A DNA stretch of 64,000 bases, taken from positions 20,790 through 84,789 of the forward strand of contig JAODBB010000217.1 in the NCBI GenBank assembly GCA_025463745.1, in the 5' to 3' direction. A program made the position numbers and the translations under genes. The stretch's first letter is position 1. Every line of letters begins with the position of its first letter. This DNA comes from Subtercola sp. GTDB taxonomy: Bacteria > Actinomycetota > Actinomycetes > Actinomycetales > Microbacteriaceae. The notes beneath the pieces were generated by a model that was given only the letters and a program-made list of their open reading frames with translations, was not told the DNA's origin and ran no database searches. Below, piece by piece: positions 18,646 to 27,883 of this stretch.

Positions 18646-19880
18646 GCGCCTACACCGGCAGGCTTGCCTGTCAGCGCTGCAACACCGGCTACGACGAACA
18701 GGCCGCATACGCGCTCTGCCCAGTGTGTCGTGAGCAGGGCGTGAACGTGTACCCGTCACCCGTCTACGACCTCACCGGCGTCACCGGTCTGCCCGCACCA
18801 CACAGCCAAAGGGGCGTCTTACGGTTCAGCGACCTCCTCCCTTTTGGCACCTCTCTGGCCGGTCACGCACCGCAGGGACTCGGCGAAGGGGACACGCCGT
18901 TGTTGCGCCTGAGCCGGGCTGGAGCGGCCGTCGGTCTTGAATCGCTGTGGTTGAAAGACGAATCACGAAACCCCACCTGGTCATACAAAGACCGGCTCGC
19001 GGTCGTCGCAGTCAACAAGGCGCTCGCGCAGGGCGCTGACACGGTGGTCGTTTCCAGTACCGGTAACCACGGCGCCGCTATCGCGGCGTATGCTGCGCGG
19101 CTTGGCGTGCGCTGCGTCGTGCTGACGTTGGAGTCCGTGCCGCAGGCGATGAAAGTCTTGATGCAAAGCTACGGGGCACAGGTCGCCGCACTGCGCGAAC
19201 CGGCCGGCCGTTGGGCGGTGATGCGTGACGGGGTTCAGCAGCGCGGCTGGGTCCCCATGTCGGGCTACGTGAATCCGCCGTCTGGGTCGAACCCATTCGG
19301 TGTCGACGGGTACAAGAGCATCGCGTACGAGCTGTGGGAACAGTTCGATGAATCACTGCCCGACGTGATCGTCGCACCCGTGGCATACGGCGACGGCATT
19401 GCCGGTCTTGTACGCGGCTTCGAGGACTTGATCGAGTTGCGGCTGACAACGTCGATACCGCGGATCGTGGCCGCCGAGACCTACGGGGCGTACTCCGAAG
19501 CTCTGGCCGGGCGCGGCCCGATCACTGACGTGCCCGAGCCGTCGGTCGCGTTCTCAATCGCTGCGCTCACCCCGACATGGCAGGGCCTCAACGCGCTCAA
19601 ACGCTCCGCCGGAACAGCCGCTCGCGGATCGAACACCATGATCCTCGAAGCGCAGGCCGCGCTGGCCGGCGGCGAGGGACTCTACCTCGAACCCTCGTCA
19701 GCTCTGACCTACGCGGTGCTGCCGGGATTGTTGGCACGCGGCACGATCAGCGCCACAGACAGGGTGGTGCTGCTGGGAACATCCACCGGGTTGAAAGACG
19801 TCGGTAGCACTGCTGCAACCCTCGCACCGGTACCAGTGATCGAACCGACACTTGCCAGCTTCGATGCAGCGTTAGGGTGA
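18642..19880 (+). CDS. Threonine synthase-like PLP-dependent enzyme with N-terminal zinc ribbon
   Basis: CQRC...CPVC ribbon; LWLKDESRNPTWSYKDRLA Schiff-base Lys; SSTGNHGAAIAAYAARLG. Confidence 0.88.
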   Translation: MSAYTGRLACQRCNTGYDEQAAYALCPVCREQGVNVYPSPVYDLTGVTGLPAPHSQRGVLRFSDLLPFGTSLAGHAPQGLGEGDTPLLRLSRAGAAVGLESLWLKDESRNPTWSYKDRLAVVAVNKALAQGADTVVVSSTGNHGAAIAAYAARLGVRCVVLTLESVPQAMKVLMQSYGAQVAALREPAGRWAVMRDGVQQRGWVPMSGYVNPPSGSNPFGVDGYKSIAYELWEQFDESLPDVIVAPVAYGDGIAGLVRGFEDLIELRLTTSIPRIVAAETYGAYSEALAGRGPITDVPEPSVAFSIAALTPTWQGLNALKRSAGTAARGSNTMILEAQAALAGGEGLYLEPSSALTYAVLPGLLARGTISATDRVVLLGTSTGLKDVGSTAATLAPVPVIEPTLASFDAALG

Positions 19881-19884
19881 CCGT

Positions 19885-20844
19885 ATGAGGATGGGTATCG
19901 CGCCGGCAGGAAGTCGCAACGCCGGCGTGGCCATCAGCATGGCCGAATACGCCGATCAGCTCGGTTTCTCCGAGCTCTGGCTCAGCGAAGACTACCTCGA
20001 ACGCGGAGCATTCGCCGTAGCAGGGGGTGTCGCAGCGCGCACCACCCAGATCACGATCGGACTAGGTGTGATCAACCCGTGGACCAGACACGTCGCTCTC
20101 ACCGCCATGGAATGCGCGGCGCTTGACGAAATCTCGAGCGGCCGTCTCATCGTGGGCCTCGGCGCCAGCAACGCCGGATGGATGCACGGCAAACTCGGCA
20201 TCGCGTTCGATAAACCAATCGGCCATCTCATCGAATACACGGAAGCGCTCCGCGCGTTACTCGACGGGCAAGAACTCAACCGAACGGTCGGCGGCCTCCA
20301 CATCCAGGCCGGGCTCTCGTTCCAGCCGCGCAAACACATCCCGGTGTACCTCGGAGTCAAAGGGCCCGTCGCGCTGCGGCGCGGCACGACAATAGCCGAC
20401 GGCCTGATGCTCTCCGTGCTCTCATCTGCGCCGTACATCTCATGGGTCGGCGCCGAATACGAGCCGAAACGGATGACCGCGTATACCTTCTTCTCCTGCG
20501 ACAACGACGGGGCGGCCGCGCGTGAACGAATCCGCTCTCGAACCGCCCGCTTTCTGGGCATGCACGGTGCCACCCCGATCACCGCGCTAGCCGGCATCGA
20601 CGAAAAACTCGCCCTTCAGCTGCGAGAGCGGATGCGTGAAGGCGCCGACGGGGCCGACCTCGTAACCGACGAGGTCATGCGAACAGTCACCGTGTCCGGC
20701 ACGCCCAGCGACTGCGCCGACGCGATCCGCCGCTTCGACCAAGCGGGGCTCGATACCCTCGTCATGATGGACGACGGGATCAGCGACCCACACCAATTCG
20801 TCAATGCGGTCGCGTCGGTTGCGCGTGCGGCCGGCAGTTTCTAG
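19885..20844 (+). CDS. LLM class flavin-dependent oxidoreductase (second)
   Basis: MRMGIAPAGSRNAGVAISMAEYADQLGFSELWLSED...GRLIVGLGASN. Confidence 0.88.
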   Translation: MRMGIAPAGSRNAGVAISMAEYADQLGFSELWLSEDYLERGAFAVAGGVAARTTQITIGLGVINPWTRHVALTAMECAALDEISSGRLIVGLGASNAGWMHGKLGIAFDKPIGHLIEYTEALRALLDGQELNRTVGGLHIQAGLSFQPRKHIPVYLGVKGPVALRRGTTIADGLMLSVLSSAPYISWVGAEYEPKRMTAYTFFSCDNDGAAARERIRSRTARFLGMHGATPITALAGIDEKLALQLRERMREGADGADLVTDEVMRTVTVSGTPSDCADAIRRFDQAGLDTLVMMDDGISDPHQFVNAVASVARAAGSF

Positions 20845-21002
20845 ATCCTTCGGGGGCTACAGAGGCCTTCACCATTGTGACGCTTCAGCATCGATGTGTG
20901 TTGTCATGTGAACTTCACAAAGTATCACTACGACGATAGAGTCAGTTATCAGAACTCTTCGTCGGCGACAGGGACCGACGTTCGCGAGACAAAGGACTGA
21001 CT

Positions 21003-21566
21003 ATGAAAACCACCGCAGAAAAGCATGTCGTCGTCGGGGCTGACTTCGCAGGGTTTCCGCTGAAAGAGGCCGTCAAAGAACATCTGGAATCGCGGGGCTG
21101 GATCGTTACCGATGTGACGCCCGAAATCGAGAATATTCCGATGTACCACAGGGTCGGCTTTCGCCTGGGCGCCGAGATCGCCGAGGGCAATTTCGAGAAA
21201 GCGCTCGCCTTCTGTGGCACAGGCATGGGCATCCATGTAGCGGCCAGCAAGGTTCCACACGTTCACGCCGCAGTCGCCGAAAGCGTGCCGGCTGCCCTCC
21301 GCGCCTCGACGGCGAACAACTGCAATCTGCTCGCCATGGGTGCGTTCTACATCGCCCCGCGCCTCGGTATGGCCATGGCAGATGAATTTCTCGAGCACAG
21401 CTTCGGTGAAGGCTACGAAGACTGGAACGACTTCGACACCTATCACCGAGTCGGCTTCGACGAAGTCGAGAACTTCGACTATGACAGTTACAAGGCCAAT
21501 GGATTTCAGATCACCGACCCTCAGAGCGCGCCGCTAGGCCCCGAGCCCAAGGGATTGGCGTACTGA
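21003..21566 (+). CDS. RpiB/LacA/LacB family sugar-phosphate isomerase
   Basis: VVGADFAGFPLKEAVKEHL...AFCGTGMGIHVAASKVPHVHAAVAES. Confidence 0.9.
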   Translation: MKTTAEKHVVVGADFAGFPLKEAVKEHLESRGWIVTDVTPEIENIPMYHRVGFRLGAEIAEGNFEKALAFCGTGMGIHVAASKVPHVHAAVAESVPAALRASTANNCNLLAMGAFYIAPRLGMAMADEFLEHSFGEGYEDWNDFDTYHRVGFDEVENFDYDSYKANGFQITDPQSAPLGPEPKGLAY

Positions 21567-21575
21567 TCTGAGTGC

Positions 21576-21708
21576 TTGAGTGCCGGGAAGACCCTGTTCG
21601 ATCGGGCGCGGCAGAATGACGAGACGAAGCGTCGCGAGCTGATCGGCAGACTGAACCTGCACGGTCAGGTGTTGTTCGTCGTCGATCAGCCCGCGACGAT
21701 CGGTGCGC
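21576..21708 (+). pseudogene. IS110-family transposase N-terminal remnant
   Basis: KRRELIGRLNLHGQVLFVVDQPATIGA matches the IS110 DEDD-domain VDQPxTIGALP motif; homology stops abruptly. Confidence 0.75.
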
Positions 21709-21719
21709 GCCGGTCGCTG

Positions 21720-22616
21720 TTACAGCCGAGCCGACCGCGAAAGTTGCACGATCGCTGCCGCAGCTTCGTTGCCGAGTTCCACGGCAGGCAACAGCTCGCT
21801 TCCGGCCGCCAGCGCAGCCACCACCGTTCCAAGAAACTCGTCGCCTGCGCCGGTTGTGTCGTGAGTCTTCACCTCGAGCCCGGCGACGTGGTGGAAGCCG
21901 CAACCGTCGAAGACGTACGCGCCGCCTGCGCCTGCGGTCAGAACGGCGCTCCTGCACATCGTGCTCAGTTCTCGCAGTAACTCTTCCGGCTCGTTCTCTG
22001 CTGGGCCTGATCCGGTCGCTACCCCGCCAGCACCACGCACTATTTGCTGAGCTTCACCCCGGTTGACGACGAGTGGATCGGCCGCAGCAAGAAGCCCGGC
22101 GTCGAGATCTCGCATCGGGCTGGGGTTCAGAACGAATCGAACGCGATTCGAGTCAGCCCAGTCGGCCGCCGCTGCAACCGATTCAGCTGGTATTTCGAGT
22201 TGGGTCAGAACGAGATTAGGGCGGCACCGATCAAGCGCAGTTCGAACCAACTCGGCGCTCACGTCGCTGTTGGCAAGGGGTACCACCACGATGCGGTTCT
22301 GTCCCGAGGGCACAAGCTGAATGAACGCTCGGCCTGTCTTCGTCGCACGTGCGGTGATGAAGTCGGTTCGAATGCCGTGGGCACGCGCGCTCTTTCGCGC
22401 CTGCTCGCCCTCGGCGTCGTCGCCGACGCACCCGATCAAGAATGTCGTTGCGTCTCGGGCGGCGGCTTTCGCCTGATTGAATCCCTTACCGCCGACAGCA
22501 TCGCTGAGACCCGTAGCAAGAACTGTCTCTCCCGCGGACGGCGACTGCCTCAACTCGATCACCACGTCGATGTTTATCGATCCGACCACGGCGACGCTTC
22601 CACCATCGGAGTTCAT
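21720..22616 (-). CDS. PfkB family carbohydrate kinase, ribokinase-like
   Basis: VVGSINIDVVIELRQSPSAGETVLA...GGKGFNQAKAAA and DTTGAGDEFLGTV. Confidence 0.9.
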   Translation of the reverse strand: MNSDGGSVAVVGSINIDVVIELRQSPSAGETVLATGLSDAVGGKGFNQAKAAARDATTFLIGCVGDDAEGEQARKSARAHGIRTDFITARATKTGRAFIQLVPSGQNRIVVVPLANSDVSAELVRTALDRCRPNLVLTQLEIPAESVAAAADWADSNRVRFVLNPSPMRDLDAGLLAAADPLVVNRGEAQQIVRGAGGVATGSGPAENEPEELLRELSTMCRSAVLTAGAGGAYVFDGCGFHHVAGLEVKTHDTTGAGDEFLGTVVAALAAGSELLPAVELGNEAAAAIVQLSRSARL

Positions 22617-24649
22617 CGGAGAAAGGCGGCGGCAACGCCCGCGTCGACGGGAATGTGCAGACCGGTGGTGTGGGTGAGGTCTGAGCCCGTCAGCACTGCG
22701 ACCGCGTTCGCCACGTGCTCCGGCAGCACCTCACGGCCGAGAATGGTTCGCTTCGCGTAATAGGCGCCGAGTTCTTCTTCCGGCACGCCGTAGACCGCGG
22801 CACGTTTCGCGCCCCAGCCGCCGGAGAAGATGCCTGAGCCACGAACGACGCCGTCGGGGTTGATGCCGTTGACCTTCACACCGTGCTCGCCGAGTTCGAC
22901 CGCGAGCAACCGCACCTGGTGCGCCTGGTCGGCCTTCGTCGCCGAGTACGCGATATTGTTCGGCCCGGCGAACACCGAGTTCTTCGACGAGATGTAGATG
23001 ATATCGCCGCCCATCTGCTGCTCGATCAGTACGCGGGCCGCAGCACGTGACACCATGAACGAACCTTTCGCCATCACGTTGTGCTGCAGGTCCCAGTCGG
23101 CGTCAGTGGTTTCGAGCAGAGGTTTCGAGAGCGAGAGGCCGGCGTTGTTCACCACGAGGTCGAGGCCGCCGAAGTGCAGCACGCAGGCGTCGATGGCGGC
23201 CTGAATCTCGGCCGCGCTGGTGACGTTGACCTGCACCCCGATAGCGACATCGGGCGAACCGAGTTCTGCCGCGGCATCCCGAGCCTTCTGCACGTCGAGG
23301 TCTGCGATCACGACGCACGCACCCTCGGCCGCGAGCCGAGTGGCGATGGCCTTGCCGATTCCGGATGCCGCACCAGTCACGAGCGCTACCCGGGTCGCGT
23401 GCGACTTCGGCTTCGGCAGGCGCGCGAGTTTGGCCTCTTCGAGCGCCCAGTATTCGATGCGGAACTTCTCTCCCTCATCGATCGGCGCGTAGCTCGAGAG
23501 TGCTTCAGCGCCGCGCATCACGTTGATCGCGTTGATGTAGAACTCGCCGGCGACTCGTGCGGTTTGCTTATTCGCACCATAGGAGAACATCCCCACACCT
23601 GGAATGAGCACGATCGCCGGGTCAGCGCCGCGCATCGCCGGCGAATCTTCGGTGGCGTGACGTTGGTAGTACGCCGCGTACTCCTCGCGGTACGCGGCGT
23701 GCAACTCTTTCAGCCGGGTGATCGATTCGTCGACCGATGCCGAAGCGGGCAGATCGAGAATCAGCGGCGTGACCTTGGTGCGCAAGAAGTGGTCGGGGCA
23801 GCTCGTACCCAGAGCGCCGAGCCGCGGATGCTCGGCAGAACCCAGGAAGTCGAGCACCACTTCGGCGTCGGTGAACGACCCCACCATCGGTTTGTCGGCA
23901 GACGCGAGCCCGCGGATCGTGGGCGCCAGCGCGGCGGCCTTCGCCCGGCGCTCCGCCTCGGGCAGCGCACCGAACCCATCGAGGCCAGCGCCGAACGGAA
24001 AGGCGCGACCATGAGCGGCGATGTACTCCGCCGCCGTATCGATGATCCAGAGCGAGTTCGCCTCGACCTCGTCAGAGGTGCCGCCCCACGCCGTGATGCC
24101 ATGCCCACCGAGAATGCAACCGATCGCTTCGGGGTTGGCCTGTCTGATCGCTGCGATGTCGAGGCCGAGCTGAAAGCCGGGCCGCCGCCAAGGCACCCAC
24201 ACCACCGAGTCACCGAAGATCTTCGTCGTGAGTTCCTCACCGTCAACGGCCGTCGCGATCGCGATGCCCGAATCCGGGTGCAAGTGGTCCACGTGCGCCG
24301 CGTCGACGAGGCCATGCATCGCGGTATCGATCGACGGCGCCGCGCCACCTTTACCGAACAGGGTGTGATCGAACGCGGCGACCATCTCGTCTTCACGCTC
24401 GATCCCCGGATACACGTTCACCAGCGAACGCAGCCGATCGACCCTCAGCACCGCGAGCCCCGACTCCGTCAGAGTGCCGAGGTCGCCGCCCGAGCCCTTG
24501 ACCCACATCAACTCGACCTCCGCGCCGGTCACCGGATCGATCTCGACACCCTTGGCCGAGGTGTTGCCGCCGGCATAGTTCGTGTTCTTCGGATCAGAGC
24601 CGAGCCGGTTCGAACGCTCGATCAGCTCTGCAGCAGTTGGATTCATCAT
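22613..24649 (-). CDS. Bifunctional class II aldolase / short-chain dehydrogenase (rhamnulose-1-P aldolase/dehydrogenase type)
   Basis: N-terminal aldolase NYAGGNTSAKG...HVDHLHPDSGIAIA; C-terminal SDR VTGAASGIGKAIA, YSATK. Confidence 0.92.
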   Translation of the reverse strand: MMNPTAAELIERSNRLGSDPKNTNYAGGNTSAKGVEIDPVTGAEVELMWVKGSGGDLGTLTESGLAVLRVDRLRSLVNVYPGIEREDEMVAAFDHTLFGKGGAAPSIDTAMHGLVDAAHVDHLHPDSGIAIATAVDGEELTTKIFGDSVVWVPWRRPGFQLGLDIAAIRQANPEAIGCILGGHGITAWGGTSDEVEANSLWIIDTAAEYIAAHGRAFPFGAGLDGFGALPEAERRAKAAALAPTIRGLASADKPMVGSFTDAEVVLDFLGSAEHPRLGALGTSCPDHFLRTKVTPLILDLPASASVDESITRLKELHAAYREEYAAYYQRHATEDSPAMRGADPAIVLIPGVGMFSYGANKQTARVAGEFYINAINVMRGAEALSSYAPIDEGEKFRIEYWALEEAKLARLPKPKSHATRVALVTGAASGIGKAIATRLAAEGACVVIADLDVQKARDAAAELGSPDVAIGVQVNVTSAAEIQAAIDACVLHFGGLDLVVNNAGLSLSKPLLETTDADWDLQHNVMAKGSFMVSRAAARVLIEQQMGGDIIYISSKNSVFAGPNNIAYSATKADQAHQVRLLAVELGEHGVKVNGINPDGVVRGSGIFSGGWGAKRAAVYGVPEEELGAYYAKRTILGREVLPEHVANAVAVLTGSDLTHTTGLHIPVDAGVAAAFLR

Positions 24650-24681
24650 CGAGACTTTCTGTCAAAGAATTGGATATGAAG

Positions 24682-24727
24682 GCAAGGCGGTGGTGCCGAA
24701 GAATGCTCCGATGCCACCGCCTTGCCA
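24682..24727. promoter_or_regulatory. Intercistronic hairpin between SBP and aldolase genes
   Basis: Perfect 13-bp arms ggcaaggcggtgg / ccaccgccttgcc, 20-nt loop. Confidence 0.8.
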
Positions 24728-24736
24728 CGAGGTGGC

Positions 24737-25786
24737 CTAGAAGTCGTACTGGTCGATGTTCGAGGCGTCGAAGATGATCGGAGCACCGACGTAAACCACG
24801 CCGTTCGCTCCCACCGTGTAGTCACCGAGTCGCCCGGCCGAGAACTTGTCACCCTCGGTACCGGTGATCGTTCCCTTGCGGAGCGCATCGATAGCGTAGG
24901 AAGCGAGGTAGCCCATGTCGGCGGGGCTGAACAAGACGAACGACTTCACGGTTCCGTCTTGAATGAACGCCTTTGTGGCGTTGGGGGTGCCGAGACCGGT
25001 GAGGGCGACTTTGCCTTTGAACGACGACTGGGAGATGTACCGGGCCGCTGCCGCCAGGCCGACGTTCGTGCTCGCAATGATGCCCTTCAGATTCGGATTC
25101 TTCTGCAGCGATGCGGCTGTCTTGTCGAACGACATCTGGTCGTCGTCATTGCCGTAGAACGTGTCGACCACTTTGAGGTTCGGAAAGTTCGAGGCGATGT
25201 ACGTGTTCATGCCACCGATCCAGGCGTTCTGGTTCGCTGCGTTGGCCGAAGCGCCCAAGATGGCGATATCGCCGCTGTCACCGATCTGGGCGACCAGCTG
25301 ATCGACCATGGCCTTGGAGATGCTTTCGTCGGTAGCGGGGCCGACGAACATGTCGCGATACTGGGGCTCGACGTCAGAGTCGAAGGTCACCACCTTCGTG
25401 CCCGCTTCGCGCGCGGTGGTCAGAGCCTGGCCGAGCGCCGAGGGGTCACTCGCCGACAAGACGACGCCCCCGACCTGCTGCTGGGCCAGCGTGTTGATGT
25501 AGCTGACCTGAGCGTCGGCGGCCGCGACCGCCGGGCCCACCTCGGTGAAGGTTCCGCCGAGCGCCGTGGTTGCTTCTTTCGCTCCCTTCGACGCGTTGTC
25601 GAAGTAGGGGTTGCCCAGCAATTTCGGGAGATAGGCGATGCTCAGCGCTTCAGAACCGGCCGACGTGGAACCGGTGGCGTTCGCGTCGGTTCCAGTGCAT
25701 CCCGCAGCGGTGAAACCGACGGCGACCGCAAGCAGCGCGGCCAAGGCGGCCCTGCCGCGTCGAGAGCGGAGTGGAAGTGTATTCAT
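24737..25786 (-). CDS. rhaS: Rhamnose-type sugar ABC transporter substrate-binding lipoprotein
   Basis: Lipobox FTAAGC; SIAYLPKLLGNPYFDNASKGAKEA; operon context. Confidence 0.85.
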   Translation of the reverse strand: MNTLPLRSRRGRAALAALLAVAVGFTAAGCTGTDANATGSTSAGSEALSIAYLPKLLGNPYFDNASKGAKEATTALGGTFTEVGPAVAAADAQVSYINTLAQQQVGGVVLSASDPSALGQALTTAREAGTKVVTFDSDVEPQYRDMFVGPATDESISKAMVDQLVAQIGDSGDIAILGASANAANQNAWIGGMNTYIASNFPNLKVVDTFYGNDDDQMSFDKTAASLQKNPNLKGIIASTNVGLAAAARYISQSSFKGKVALTGLGTPNATKAFIQDGTVKSFVLFSPADMGYLASYAIDALRKGTITGTEGDKFSAGRLGDYTVGANGVVYVGAPIIFDASNIDQYDF

Positions 25787-26856
25787 TGTAAACGTACCTT
25801 TCTTGTTGCATGTGGGCTGGGAAAAAATCGCGAGAAGAGCCTGCTTTTAAGCCAGGCGAAAACCGTGGGCGCAACAACCGAAGCCATCAGGAGCGCCCCG
25901 GTGACGATGTTGATCACATCAGAGGTCACGTTCGAGAAACGCAGTGCGCTCTGCAGAAGGCCGATGAGCACGACACCGGCGATGACGCCATGCAAGGCAC
26001 CTCGCCCGCCGAAGATCGACACGCCGCCGAGCAGAACCGCGGCGATCACTGTCAACTCGAGCCCGACGGCATTGTCGCCCCGGGAACTGCCATAACGGAA
26101 GGTGTAATAGATGCCCGCGAGGCTGGCCAGCAGTCCGCTCAGCAGAAAGAGGATGAACTTGGTTCTCTTTACGCGCACACCCGAGAACCGAGCGACCTCC
26201 CGCGCACGCCCGGTAGCGAAGATTCCGCGGCCGAAGGGTGTGAAATGGAGGAGCAGAGCGAACACGATCACGAGCGCGGCAACAAGCACCATGACAAGAG
26301 GAATCCCCGTGCGCGGGAAATTGGCATTCGCCAGGCTCTTATAGAAAGCGGGAAAAGTGGTTATCGACGTGGTGCCGAGAATTCCGACGGCGATTCCGCG
26401 GAACAGCGCGAGCGTGCCGATCGTCACCGCGAGCGAGGGCAATCCCACCACCGTCACCAAGAACCCGTTGAGCGCGCCGACAAAAAGGCCTACCGCCAGG
26501 CAGATGACCATCGCCAACTCGATCGGAACGCCACCCGCGTACAAGAAGCCCAGCACGACATTGCTGATGCCTACAGTGCTCGCCACCGACAGGTCGATTT
26601 CGCCCGAGATCAAGATGAGGGTCATCGGCAGGGCGATGAGGAGCACCGGCGTCAGGTCGAGCAGCAGATAGCTCAGAGTCAATGGAGTCGCGAACTTGGG
26701 AATACTGCTGCAGGCGACGATGGCCACGATGATGACGGCGATGATCACCGCGAACTCTCGGGTCAGTAGCACCCGCTGCCAGAGCGGCGAACCGTAGGCT
26801 GCGTACTTTCTCGACTCCCTCGTGACGGGAGCCACCAGGGTATCTGTTTCAGTCAT
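25783..26856 (-). CDS. Sugar ABC transporter permease (RhaQ/P type)
   Basis: MTETDTLVAPVTRESR start at 26856; RbsC family GEIDLSVASTVGISNV. Confidence 0.88.
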   Translation of the reverse strand: MTETDTLVAPVTRESRKYAAYGSPLWQRVLLTREFAVIIAVIIVAIVACSSIPKFATPLTLSYLLLDLTPVLLIALPMTLILISGEIDLSVASTVGISNVVLGFLYAGGVPIELAMVICLAVGLFVGALNGFLVTVVGLPSLAVTIGTLALFRGIAVGILGTTSITTFPAFYKSLANANFPRTGIPLVMVLVAALVIVFALLLHFTPFGRGIFATGRAREVARFSGVRVKRTKFILFLLSGLLASLAGIYYTFRYGSSRGDNAVGLELTVIAAVLLGGVSIFGGRGALHGVIAGVVLIGLLQSALRFSNVTSDVINIVTGALLMASVVAPTVFAWLKSRLFSRFFPSPHATRKVRLQ

Positions 26857-27883
26857 GTGACGACTCTCTGATTGAAGTGAACCGGTGCGCTTGACGCAGA
26901 GAAAGAATCCGGTCGAGCACGATGGCACCGAGGATGAGCACACCGACCACGGCCTGCTGCCAGAAGTCGGGAATGCCCAGAAGGGGCAGAGCGCGATTGA
27001 TACTGACCAGCAGGAGGGCGCCGATGCCTGCACCCCACACCGATCCGCTGCCACCGAAGATGGCCACGCCACCGATCACCGCGGCTGCCACGGCGCTCAA
27101 CTCGAGCCCGCTGCCGGCCTGGGAGTCGATGGTTCCGTACCGGGCCGTGAACAGCACGCCCGACAACCCGGCGAGTGCACCGGATGCGGCGAAAGCGATC
27201 AGGAGACGCCGCGTGACGTTCAGGCCATACAGTCGCGCGGCCTCCGGGTCAGACCCGATCGCGTAGAACTCGCGCCCACCGCGCTTGTTCTTCAGGTACC
27301 AGGCTGCTGCCAGTAACACGACGACGGCGACGATGGCGAGGGAGGGAATACCGAATACGGTGCCGATGCCGAAGGCAAGAAAGTCGTGGGGAAGTTGCGT
27401 GGCGTTGATCATCGAGCTGTGCGACCACGCCACGTTGATTCCCCGATAGGCGTAGAGGGTGCCGAGGGTCACGACCAGAGCCGGCGCCTTTGCGATCGCC
27501 ACCAGCAGCCCGTTGACCATTCCGAGAAGCGCGCCGAAACAGACCCCGGCGAGAACGACGAGCAATACCGGTATTCCAGGAAAATCGATGAACAGTCGGC
27601 CGGTCAGCCACGCGCTGAGCCCCAAGACCGATCCGACCGACAGGTCGATGTTGCGCGTGATCAGCACGATGGCCTGACCGGTGGCGAGGATGACCAGGAT
27701 GGCCGGGCTGAGCAGCAGGTCGCGAGGGCCATCGGGCCCGAACAAGAAGAGTGGATTCTGACTCACTGTCACGATCAGCAGAAGGAGAAATGCCAGTAGA
27801 ACACCGAGTTCGCGCGACCTGGCGAATGCTCCGGCTGCACCCGCGAGCGCGCCCTCGTTTTTTGCGCGAGTGAGAGTCGTCAT
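26849..27883 (-). CDS. Sugar ABC transporter permease
   Basis: RNIDLSVGSVLGLSAW; RbsC family. Confidence 0.88.
   Translation of the reverse strand: MTTLTRAKNEGALAGAAGAFARSRELGVLLAFLLLLIVTVSQNPLFLFGPDGPRDLLLSPAILVILATGQAIVLITRNIDLSVGSVLGLSAWLTGRLFIDFPGIPVLLVVLAGVCFGALLGMVNGLLVAIAKAPALVVTLGTLYAYRGINVAWSHSSMINATQLPHDFLAFGIGTVFGIPSLAIVAVVVLLAAAWYLKNKRGGREFYAIGSDPEAARLYGLNVTRRLLIAFAASGALAGLSGVLFTARYGTIDSQAGSGLELSAVAAAVIGGVAIFGGSGSVWGAGIGALLLVSINRALPLLGIPDFWQQAVVGVLILGAIVLDRILSLRQAHRFTSIRESSHD

Noticed and set aside
23081-24679. 532-aa plus-strand ORF antisense to the bifunctional aldolase
   Set aside because: Spurious mirror ORF of a well-supported gene; composition typical of antisense translation
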